Shown: one piece after another, positions 54,578 through 64,000 of the stretch
Numbering within the stretch: position 1 is the stretch's first letter
Layout: each line of letters starts with the position of its first letter
Assembly (NCBI RefSeq): GCF_023856365.1
Contig: NW_026042671.1
Span: 1-64,000, forward strand
Length of the DNA: 64,000 nt
Origin: Brienomyrus brachyistius
Taxonomy: Eukaryota; Chordata; Actinopteri; Osteoglossiformes; Mormyridae
Reading direction: 5' to 3'
Notes under the pieces: generated by a model
The model's input: the letters and a program-made list of their open reading frames with translations, nothing else
The model's database searches: none
What the model was told of the DNA's origin: nothing
Position numbers and translations under genes: made by a program

Positions 54578-56348
54578 TGTAAGGACATAAAACTTATAGG
54601 TCCTGCAGGCCCCAACTCTGATCAGCCTGCATCAGTCCATCTCAGAGCTCCAAGAAAAGGATCCACTGGCCCAGGCAAGATTGGACTCCACGCATCAAAC
54701 CATCCCTTTTAAGGAAGGCAAAGCCCTGCCGGCTCCTGAGAATAACTGGAGCAATACAGAAAAAGCAAGACCTTTCACCCCCTGGAGTGGCCGGAGTTCC
54801 ACAGTCAAACCACAGCAACAACAGCTGTCAGTCCCCAGACACAGACACCTTTTCCACTAGAAATAGGATAACTCACCACACATAGATGTTAGGGACAAAT
54901 ACACGCATGTTTGGTCTCGTTTGAATAGGCATGAGACGGCGAGTGTTATACACTCAGATTTAAGGCAGTATAGTTTTCCCTAAGAGAACTATAGAAACTT
55001 CGGCTAAACCCACCAAACTGAGAGAGCCTCTCACATGGCAGAACAAGGGAATTACGACCACCCCCTAAAGTGATCTGATTGGCTGAGGACTTGAGAACCA
55101 AGGCCAACAATGCCCCTAAAATTAACCGTTGACCGAAATTGGTCAGTCTTCAGAGACATGCCATCACCTGGTTTGGATACTTAAGGAAGGGCCTCAGAAG
55201 GATTCGGGGAGTTACTCTGTAATCAGAGCTCCCACAGAGAACTGCGTGAAAGTCCATCTGTAGTCAGATACTTTCCGCAGAACTTTGTGCACTCTCAGCT
55301 GAGGAATGTGATTGTTTAATATTGTATTTGTCCAAATGTATTTACAAGTATGTGGCCACATGTCAATAATTATATATTGTAATATGTTTAATAAATGTTG
55401 TCTTGATTACTTCATGACTGTCTGATTTGCTAACTTCTTTATAAACTTTCCAGATTGGACTTCTATCCTGATTAGGACTAAAGTGATAAATACTATCTTG
55501 CAGCCTCTGGGTTAAATCCCCTTTATCCGGGTCCCAAACTCGACTGCCCAAGTTAAGTTAGGTGGATACCAAAACCGCACCTCTGGAGTTCGCACACGCT
55601 CAGTTACGGGCCGACTTAACCTCTGAGGTCAACACATGCTGATGAAAGGTACCGGTCTGCCCTCTGAGGGGCGTACACACTATGTTCCTAGGCACCGGGC
55701 ATAGTCCCTGAGACGCTCACATGGTAAGACAATGGGCGGCATCGGCGGAGTCCCTGAGACGAGCCCAAAGTAAAACCTCGTACAAACTACCGCAACAAAA
55801 GGTGCGCCGTCACAGCCGCTGAGGTTGACACATGTTATGATATGGGCTGCCCCCGGCTGAGCCTCTGAGGTGGATGTACGTGTGGTTCGGGTAAACATCG
55901 GCTTAATCTCCGAGGCACCCACATGCTCAGTAATTGGCAGACACTGGGCCTTTGGGAAATTATATAGGTCGAGGGACCCGAATAATCAGAGGCTGACATT
56001 GTCTTAAATGGTGCCGATTTCCGTGCATCTAAGACAAACCCTGTGGAACAAGCCCACGGATCGCCCTGTCGGCCGAGGCGAATCTGGCGGACTCCTTCGT
56101 CAGGGGTAAACTAGAGTTGGTAATCTAAAGGAGAGTCCCGAAGTAATCCGAACAACATAAACGTCATGACTACAATATACTGAAATAAGGTCATTAATAA
56201 AATGGAGTCAGATGTGTGTCTAAAAGAATATCTTGTATATTAAAAAGGGTAAGTAATTCCCAGGAGCGCTTGGAAGGACCAACACGCATTCACAGCCTTC
56301 GGCTGCGCCATTGGATTCCGCCATTGGGCCAGTGGGCGGCTCCCTACA
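54578..56348 (+). mobile_element. 1771-bp LTR-like element, array copy A
   Basis: Runs from TGTAAGGACA to GGCTCCCTACA between TTGA duplications (54574-54577 and 56349-56352), interrupting ATTGATGAGG of the array unit. It has a CCAAT-like GATTGGCT (about 55077) and AATAAA (about 55390). No coding region or primer site, so it looks like a solo LTR of unusual length or a short non-autonomous retroelement. Confidence 0.7.
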
Positions 56349-56603
56349 TTGATGAGGTACAACACGATTGCTACGACAAGGGGGAGCCAGGACGACAGGT
56401 CAGGGGGGAGATATCATCATCCCCACATTCCGAGATTGGGTACCAAGCCCCATATATATTAGTAGGCTGAATACAAGAGCAGCTGACCTGAGAAATAAGA
56501 AATAAGCTAAGCTGGAAACCTGGACCCTCCGACCAAGAATGCGTGAAGTACCCTCAGAAGGTCTACTAGAAGATGTACGTAGAAGACTACTACAGATCAG
56601 CTG

Positions 56604-57702
56604 AACCCACCAAACTGAGAGATACTTTCCGCAGAACTTTGTGCACTCTCAGCTGAGGAATGTGATTGTTTAATATTGTATTTGTCCAAATGTATTTACA
56701 AGTATGTGGCCACATGTCAATAATTATATATTGTAATATGTTTAATAAATGTTGTCTTGATTACTTCATGACTGTCTGATTTGCTAACTTCTTTATAAAC
56801 TTTCCAGATTGGACTTCTATCCTGATTAGGACTAAAGTGATAAATACTATCTTGCAGCCTCTGGGTTAAATCCCCTTTATCCGGGTCCCAAACTCGACTG
56901 CCCAAGTTAAGTTAGGTGGATACCAAAACCGCACCTCTGGAGTTCGCACACGCTCAGTTACGGGCCGACTTAACCTCTGAGGTCAACACATGCTGATGAA
57001 AGGTACCGGTCTGCCCTCTGAGGGGCGTACACACTATGTTCCTAGGCACCGGGCATAGTCCCTGAGACGCTCACATGGTAAGACAATGGGCGGCATCGGC
57101 GGAGTCCCTGAGACGAGCCCAAAGTAAAACCTCGTACAAACTACCGCAACAAAAGGTGCGCCGTCACAGCCGCTGAGGTTGACACATGTTATGATATGGG
57201 CTGCCCCCGGCTGAGCCTCTGAGGTGGATGTACGTGTGGTTCGGGTAAACATCGGCTTAATCTCCGAGGCACCCACATGCTCAGTAATTGGCAGACACTG
57301 GGCCTTTGGGAAATTATATAGGTCGAGGGACCCGAATAATCAGAGGCTGACATTGTCTTAAATGGTGCCGATTTCCGTGCATCTAAGACAAACCCTGTGG
57401 AACAAGCCCACGGATCGCCCTGTCGGCCGAGGCGAATCTGGCGGACTCCTTCGTCAGGGGTAAACTAGAGTTGGTAATCTAAAGGAGAGTCCCGAAGTAA
57501 TCCGAACAACATAAACGTCATGACTACAATATACTGAAATAAGGTCATTAATAAAATGGAGTCAGATGTGTGTCTAAAAGAATATCTTGTATATTAAAAA
57601 GGGTAAGTAATTCCCAGGAGCGCTTGGAAGGACCAACACGCATTCACAGCCTTCGGCTGCGCCATTGGATTCCGCCATTGGGCCAGTGGGCGGCTCCCTA
57701 CA
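56604..57702 (+). repeat. Rearranged partial copy of the LTR-like element
   Basis: An array unit is cut at CAGATCAGCTG and joined to AACCCACCAAACTGAGAGA. This is joined after a deletion of about 240 bp to ACTTTCCGCAG, after which the element continues to its normal end and the next unit. The first junction is not an insertion site, so it arose by rearrangement. Confidence 0.75.
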
Positions 57703-58363
57703 TTGATGAGGTACAACACGATTGCTACGACAAGGGGGAGCCAGGACGACAGGTCAGGGGGGAGATATCATCATCCCCACATTCCGAGATTGGGTACCAA
57801 GCCCCATATATATTAGTAGGCTGAATACAAGAGCAGCTGACCTGAGAAATAAGAAATAAGCTAAGCTGGAAACCTGGACCCTCCGACCAAGAATGCGTGA
57901 AGTACCCTCAGAAGGTCTACTAGAAGATGTACGTAGAAGACTACTACAGATCAGCTGATCTACACCACAGCAACAGTGATCCTTGAGCTGGACCGTCTTT
58001 GAAGACTCCGTAAATCTCCGTATAATAATATATATCTACGGGAACGAGCAGAGAACAAGAACAAGATTTGTAAATGTAAGATTTGAAGGACCCGGCATGA
58101 AAAATAGAATAGTTCTCGTCATTAGTGAACATGTGTCTCGTCATTGTGTATCATGGACAGTAAGAGGGGGATTATAACGTCTAAAAAGTATGATGGTCTG
58201 TCGATAAATCAATCAGATAAATAATGAAGTCGTTTTCGCTGGAAAAGCCATCTCAGGCTGTCAAGTCTCCCGTTTTGGCCGGGAAACTACCGTATTTTAC
58301 TTCTCTTTCGCGCCGTCCTCCCGTATTAGTATTTTCCCGTAAATCTCCCTTATATTATATAGT

Positions 58364-58435
58364 TGCTGGATAGTGTAGTGGTAAGATCGCCGCCTTTCAC
58401 ACGGGAGACCGGGGTTCGAATCCCGGTTGTGGCCA
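58364..58435 (+). tRNA. tRNA-Glu(TTC)-like, copy 6
   Basis: First of a doublet in the unit after the rearranged copy. Confidence 0.5.
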
Positions 58436-58508
58436 AAAATATATTTTATATATTTTATATATTTATATTATATTTATATTATATTTTTTATATATTGTAT
58501 TATATAGT

Positions 58509-58580
58509 TGCTGGATAGTGTAGTGGTAAGATCGCCGCCTTTCACACGGGAGACCGGGGTTCGAATCCCGGTTGTGGCCA
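58509..58580 (+). tRNA. tRNA-Glu(TTC)-like, copy 7
   Basis: Second of that doublet; this unit continues uninterrupted into GATGAGGTAC, the empty-site form. Confidence 0.5.
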
Positions 58581-59267
58581 GAAACAACTGCTATCACAAC
58601 TAGAGATTGATGAGGTACAACACGATTGCTACGACAAGGGGGAGCCAGGACGACAGGTCAGGGGGGAGATATCATCATCCCCACATTCCGAGATTGGGTA
58701 CCAAGCCCCATATATATTAGTAGGCTGAATACAAGAGCAGCTGACCTGAGAAATAAGAAATAAGCTAAGCTGGAAACCTGGACCCTCCGACCAAGAATGC
58801 GTGAAGTACCCTCAGAAGGTCTACTAGAAGATGTACGTAGAAGACTACTACAGATCAGCTGATCTACACCACAGCAACAGTGATCCTTGAGCTGGACCGT
58901 CTTTGAAGACTCCGTAAATCTCCGTATAATAATATATATCTACGGGAACGAGCAGAGAACAAGAACAAGATTTGTAAATGTAAGATTTGAAGGACCCGGC
59001 ATGAAAAATAGAATAGTTCTCGTCATTAGTGAACATGTGTCTCGTCATTGTGTATCATGGACAGTAAGAGGGGGATTATAACGTCTAAAAAGTATGATGG
59101 TCTGTCGATAAATCAATCAGATAAATAATGAAGTCGTTTTCGCTGGAAAAGCCATCTCAGGCTGTCAAGTCTCCCGTTTTGGCCGGGAAACTACCGTATT
59201 TTACTTCTCTTTCGCGCCGTCCTCCCGTATTAGTATTTTCCCGTAAATCTCCCTTATATTATATAGT

Positions 59268-59339
59268 TGCTGGATAGTGTAGTGGTAAGATCGCCGCCTT
59301 TCACACGGGAGACCGGGGTTCGAATCCCGGTTGTGGCCA
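59268..59339 (+). tRNA. tRNA-Glu(TTC)-like, copy 8
   Basis: First of the only triplet (copies 8-10, two 145-bp steps). Confidence 0.5.
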
Positions 59340-59412
59340 AAAATATATTTTATATATTTTATATATTTATATTATATTTATATTATATTTTTTATATATT
59401 GTATTATATAGT

Positions 59413-59484
59413 TGCTGGATAGTGTAGTGGTAAGATCGCCGCCTTTCACACGGGAGACCGGGGTTCGAATCCCGGTTGTGGCCA
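59413..59484 (+). tRNA. tRNA-Glu(TTC)-like, copy 9
   Basis: Middle member of the triplet. Confidence 0.5.
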
Positions 59485-59557
59485 AAAATATATTTTATAT
59501 ATTTTATATATTTATATTATATTTATATTATATTTTTTATATATTGTATTATATAGT

Positions 59558-59629
59558 TGCTGGATAGTGTAGTGGTAAGATCGCCGCCTTTCACACGGGA
59601 GACCGGGGTTCGAATCCCGGTTGTGGCCA
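59558..59629 (+). tRNA. tRNA-Glu(TTC)-like, copy 10
   Basis: Last of the triplet, 30 bp before the second LTR-like copy. Confidence 0.5.
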
Positions 59630-59659
59630 GAAACAACTGCTATCACAACTAGAGATTGA

Positions 59660-61430
59660 TGTAAGGACATAAAACTTATAGGTCCTGCAGGCCCCAACTC
59701 TGATCAGCCTGCATCAGTCCATCTCAGAGCTCCAAGAAAAGGATCCACTGGCCCAGGCAAGATTGGACTCCACGCATCAAACCATCCCTTTTAAGGAAGG
59801 CAAAGCCCTGCCGGCTCCTGAGAATAACTGGAGCAATACAGAAAAAGCAAGACCTTTCACCCCCTGGAGTGGCCGGAGTTCCACAGTCAAACCACAGCAA
59901 CAACAGCTGTCAGTCCCCAGACACAGACACCTTTTCCACTAGAAATAGGATAACTCACCACACATAGATGTTAGGGACAAATACACGCATGTTTGGTCTC
60001 GTTTGAATAGGCATGAGACGGCGAGTGTTATACACTCAGATTTAAGGCAGTATAGTTTTCCCTAAGAGAACTATAGAAACTTCGGCTAAACCCACCAAAC
60101 TGAGAGAGCCTCTCACATGGCAGAACAAGGGAATTACGACCACCCCCTAAAGTGATCTGATTGGCTGAGGACTTGAGAACCAAGGCCAACAATGCCCCTA
60201 AAATTAACCGTTGACCGAAATTGGTCAGTCTTCAGAGACATGCCATCACCTGGTTTGGATACTTAAGGAAGGGCCTCAGAAGGATTCGGGGAGTTACTCT
60301 GTAATCAGAGCTCCCACAGAGAACTGCGTGAAAGTCCATCTGTAGTCAGATACTTTCCGCAGAACTTTGTGCACTCTCAGCTGAGGAATGTGATTGTTTA
60401 ATATTGTATTTGTCCAAATGTATTTACAAGTATGTGGCCACATGTCAATAATTATATATTGTAATATGTTTAATAAATGTTGTCTTGATTACTTCATGAC
60501 TGTCTGATTTGCTAACTTCTTTATAAACTTTCCAGATTGGACTTCTATCCTGATTAGGACTAAAGTGATAAATACTATCTTGCAGCCTCTGGGTTAAATC
60601 CCCTTTATCCGGGTCCCAAACTCGACTGCCCAAGTTAAGTTAGGTGGATACCAAAACCGCACCTCTGGAGTTCGCACACGCTCAGTTACGGGCCGACTTA
60701 ACCTCTGAGGTCAACACATGCTGATGAAAGGTACCGGTCTGCCCTCTGAGGGGCGTACACACTATGTTCCTAGGCACCGGGCATAGTCCCTGAGACGCTC
60801 ACATGGTAAGACAATGGGCGGCATCGGCGGAGTCCCTGAGACGAGCCCAAAGTAAAACCTCGTACAAACTACCGCAACAAAAGGTGCGCCGTCACAGCCG
60901 CTGAGGTTGACACATGTTATGATATGGGCTGCCCCCGGCTGAGCCTCTGAGGTGGATGTACGTGTGGTTCGGGTAAACATCGGCTTAATCTCCGAGGCAC
61001 CCACATGCTCAGTAATTGGCAGACACTGGGCCTTTGGGAAATTATATAGGTCGAGGGACCCGAATAATCAGAGGCTGACATTGTCTTAAATGGTGCCGAT
61101 TTCCGTGCATCTAAGACAAACCCTGTGGAACAAGCCCACGGATCGCCCTGTCGGCCGAGGCGAATCTGGCGGACTCCTTCGTCAGGGGTAAACTAGAGTT
61201 GGTAATCTAAAGGAGAGTCCCGAAGTAATCCGAACAACATAAACGTCATGACTACAATATACTGAAATAAGGTCATTAATAAAATGGAGTCAGATGTGTG
61301 TCTAAAAGAATATCTTGTATATTAAAAAGGGTAAGTAATTCCCAGGAGCGCTTGGAAGGACCAACACGCATTCACAGCCTTCGGCTGCGCCATTGGATTC
61401 CGCCATTGGGCCAGTGGGCGGCTCCCTACA
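59660..61430 (+). mobile_element. 1771-bp LTR-like element, array copy B
   Basis: Same length, ends and flanking TTGA as copy A, in the same position of the unit. Shared insertion site means duplication, not a second insertion. Confidence 0.75.
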
Positions 61431-61632
61431 TTGATGAGGTACAACACGATTGCTACGACAAGGGGGAGCCAGGACGACAGGTCAGGGGGGAGATATCATC
61501 ATCCCCACATTCCGAGATTGGGTACCAAGCCCCATATATATTAGTAGGCTGAATACAATTTTATATATTTTATATATTTTATATATTTATATTATATTTA
61601 TATTATATTTTTTATATATTGTATTATATAGT

Positions 61633-61704
61633 TGCTGGATAGTGTAGTGGTAAGATCGCCGCCTTTCACACGGGAGACCGGGGTTCGAATCCCGGTTGTG
61701 GCCA
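61633..61704 (+). tRNA. tRNA-Glu(TTC)-like, copy 11
   Basis: Preceded by a shortened unit: GGCTGAATACAA joins directly to the TTTTATATATT spacer, skipping about 0.5 kb. Confidence 0.5.
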
Positions 61705-61777
61705 AAAATATATTTTATATATTTTATATATTTATATTATATTTATATTATATTTTTTATATATTGTATTATATAGT

Positions 61778-61849
61778 TGCTGGATAGTGTAGTGGTAAGA
61801 TCGCCGCCTTTCACACGGGAGACCGGGGTTCGAATCCCGGTTGTGGCCA
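61778..61849 (+). tRNA. tRNA-Glu(TTC)-like, copy 12
   Basis: 145 bp after copy 11. Confidence 0.5.
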
Positions 61850-62602
61850 GAAACAACTGCTATCACAACTAGAGATTGATGAGGTACAACACGATTGCTA
61901 CGACAAGGGGGAGCCAGGACGACAGGTCAGGGGGGAGATATCATCATCCCCACATTCCGAGATTGGGTACCAAGCCCCATATATATTAGTAGGCTGAATA
62001 CAAGAGCAGCTGACCTGAGAAATAAGAAATAAGCTAAGCTGGAAACCTGGACCCTCCGACCAAGAATGCGTGAAGTACCCTCAGAAGGTCTACTAGAAGA
62101 TGTACGTAGAAGACTACTACAGATCAGCTGATCTACACCACAGCAACAGTGATCCTTGAGCTGGACCGTCTTTGAAGACTCCGTAAATCTCCGTATAATA
62201 ATATATATCTACGGGAACGAGCAGAGAACAAGAACAAGATTTGTAAATGTAAGATTTGAAGGACCCGGCATGAAAAATAGAATAGTTCTCGTCATTAGTG
62301 AACATGTGTCTCGTCATTGTGTATCATGGACAGTAAGAGGGGGATCAATAGAGTGTTGTTATTATAACGTCTAAAAAGTATGATGGTCTGTCGATAAATC
62401 AATCAGATAAATAATGAAGTCGTTTTCGCGAACACGCTGGAAAAGCCAGGGGCCGGACCGACTGTAGGGGGCGTGGCCAGAGACAGCCATCTCAGGCTGT
62501 CAAGTCTCCCGTTTTGGCCGGGAAACTACCGTATTTTACTTCTCTTTCGCGCCGTCCTCCCGTATTAGTATTTTCCCGTAAATCTCCCTTATATTATATA
62601 GT

Positions 62603-62674
62603 TGCTGGATAGTGTAGTGGTAAGATCGCCGCCTTTCACACGGGAGACCGGGGTTCGAATCCCGGTTGTGGCCA
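62603..62674 (+). tRNA. tRNA-Glu(TTC)-like, copy 13
   Basis: Its unit keeps the longer form with AATAGAGTGTTG and GGGGCCGGACCGACTG, as in the first unit of the array. Confidence 0.5.
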
Positions 62675-62747
62675 AAAATATATTTTATATATTTTATATA
62701 TTTATATTATATTTATATTATATTTTTTATATATTGTATTATATAGT

Positions 62748-62819
62748 TGCTGGATAGTGTAGTGGTAAGATCGCCGCCTTTCACACGGGAGACCGGGGTT
62801 CGAATCCCGGTTGTGGCCA
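62748..62819 (+). tRNA. tRNA-Glu(TTC)-like, copy 14
   Basis: 145 bp after copy 13. Confidence 0.5.
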
Positions 62820-63523
62820 GAAACAACTGCTATCACAACTAGAGATTGATGAGGTACAACACGATTGCTACGACAAGGGGGAGCCAGGACGACAGGTCAG
62901 GGGGGAGATATCATCATCCCCACATTCCGAGATTGGGTACCAAGCCCCATATATATTAGTAGGCTGAATACAAGAGCAGCTGACCTGAGAAATAAGAAAT
63001 AAGCTAAGCTGGAAACCTGGACCCTCCGACCAAGAATGCGTGAAGTACCCTCAGAAGGTCTACTAGAAGATGTACGTAGAAGACTACTACAGATCAGCTG
63101 ATCTACACCACAGCAACAGTGATCCTTGAGCTGGACCGTCTTTGAAGACTCCGTAAATCTCCGTATAATAATATATATCTACGGGAACGAGCAGAGAACA
63201 AGAACAAGATTTGTAAATGTAAGATTTGAAGGACCCGGCATGAAAAATAGAATAGTTCTCGTCATTAGTGAACATGTGTCTCGTCATTGTGTATCATGGA
63301 CAGTAAGAGGGGGATCAATAGAGTGTTGTTATTATAACGTCTAAAAAGTATGATGGTCTGTCGATAAATCAATCAGATAAATAATGAAGTCGTTTTCGCT
63401 GGAAAAGCCATCTCAGGCTGTCAAGTCTCCCGTTTTGGCCGGGAAACTACCGTATTTTACTTCTCTTTCGCGCCGTCCTCCCGTATTAGTATTTTCCCGT
63501 AAATCTCCCTTATATTATATAGT

Positions 63524-63595
63524 TGCTGGATAGTGTAGTGGTAAGATCGCCGCCTTTCACACGGGAGATCGGGGTTCGAATCCCGGTTGTGGCCA
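63524..63595 (+). tRNA. tRNA-Glu(TTC)-like, copy 15 (variant)
   Basis: Has GAGATCGGGG. Spacer to the next copy is longer by one TTTTATATA unit (154-bp step). Confidence 0.5.
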
Positions 63596-63677
63596 AAAAT
63601 ATATTTTATATATTTTATATATTTTATATATTTATATTATATTTATATTATATTTTTTATATATTGTATTATATAGT

Positions 63678-63749
63678 TGCTGGATAGTGTAGTGGTAAGA
63701 TCGCCGCCTTTCACACGGGAGACCGGGGTTCGAATCCCGGTTGTGGCCA
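63678..63749 (+). tRNA. tRNA-Glu(TTC)-like, copy 16
   Basis: Last copy in the window, 30 bp before the third LTR-like element. Confidence 0.5.
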
Positions 63750-63779
63750 GAAACAACTGCTATCACAACTAGAGATTGA

Positions 63780-64000
63780 TGTAAGGACATAAAACTTATA
63801 GGTCCTGCAGGCCCCAACTCTGATCAGCCTGCATCAGTCCATCTCAGAGCTCCAAGAAAAGGATCCACTGGCCCAGGCAAGATTGGACTCCACGCATCAA
63901 ACCATCCCTTTTAAGGAAGGCAAAGCCCTGCCGGCTCCTGAGAATAACTGGAGCAATACAGAAAAAGCAAGACCTTTCACCCCCTGGAGTGGCCGGAGTT
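63780..64000 (+). mobile_element. 1771-bp LTR-like element, array copy C (cut by window end)
   Basis: Starts TGTAAGGACA after the same TTGA. Only the first 221 bp are in view. Confidence 0.75.

Larger units (their letters stand above)
52403..64000 (+). repeat. Tandem array of tRNA-Glu-like units
   Basis: Unit content in order: GATGAGGTACAACACGATTG..., a CCGTAAATCTCCGTATAATA part, CGGCATGAAAAATAGAATAG, CATGGACAGTAAGAGGGGG, CTCCCGTTTTGGCCGGGAAA, one to three tRNA-like copies separated by TTTTATATATTTTATATATT spacers, then CAGAAACAACTGCTATCACA. Unit length ranges about 744-970 bp (tRNA-to-tRNA distances 870, 744, 904, 970, 921). Copies are nearly identical, with indels such as AATAGAGTGTTGTT present in some. 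The array continues past the window end. Small frames repeated in each unit differ in no informative way and look non-coding. Confidence 0.9.

Noticed and set aside
53911..63344. Recurring 60-84-residue frames in the array (such as those at 53950 and 56216) as a gene family
   Set aside because: They cross unit or element boundaries, lack domains and simply recur because the DNA is duplicated.
52403..64000. CRISPR-like regular repeats
   Set aside because: Repeats are 72-bp tRNA-like sequences with identical, not unique, spacers in a vertebrate genome.

Overview
This is a vertebrate, almost certainly teleost, genomic window. The evidence is split genes with GT/AG introns, a novel immune-type receptor (NITR, a teleost-specific family), actinopterygian SINEs with ATGGATGG tails, CR1/L2-type LINEs, Tc1 and hAT transposons and a fish-type endogenous retrovirus (ERV). 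There are no operons and no complete, undamaged host gene. Most of the 64 kb is mobile-element debris.

Left third (about 1-19 kb). A six-exon NITR gene lies on the minus strand (coding positions 15631 down to 3692). All splice phases agree: signal peptide, V domain, I domain, transmembrane segment, two tail exons with an ITIM. Exon 3 carries a 57-bp tandem duplication of its J-like end, and the first copy has an in-frame TAG. In the V-to-I intron sits a 7.65-kb ERV (6489-14142) in antisense orientation. Its two 339-bp LTRs read as identical, it has a GGGAC target duplication and a tRNA-Tyr primer site. Gag, Pro and Pol share one frame interrupted by stops, gag also has a frameshift, and env is internally deleted. 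Between protease and reverse transcriptase is a segment with two H-x-[ST]-x motifs suggesting a 2H phosphoesterase-like domain.

Middle (about 19-41 kb). This part holds a broken integrase-like gene, a large inverted duplication (22609-25248) whose polarity is given by a SINE, a second integrase remnant, a CR1-like LINE interrupted by an LTR-like insert, several SINEs with clear target duplications, a decayed hAT-type transposase containing a 309-bp hAT MITE, a 1.17-kb Tc1 element with long inverted repeats, and a GC-rich proline-coding repeat.

Right (about 42-52 kb). A chemerin/cystatin-like secreted protein gene lies on the minus strand. It has a one-base frameshift in exon 1 and a possible unusual Cys-rich last exon. 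Next come nested LINE fragments and an internally deleted LINE that keeps ORF1 and the 3' end.

Extreme right (52.4-64 kb, running off the window). A young tandem array of roughly 0.75-0.97-kb units carries 16 near-identical tRNA-Glu(TTC)-like sequences, mostly as doublets 145 bp apart. A 1771-bp LTR-like element inserted once into a unit (TTGA duplication) and was then amplified with the array. The tRNA-like copies keep a perfect Pol III B box but have mismatches in every stem.

These parts do not form a pathway. The common theme is a repeat-driven, fast-changing immune-gene neighbourhood. All calls come from reading the sequence; no database search was done.
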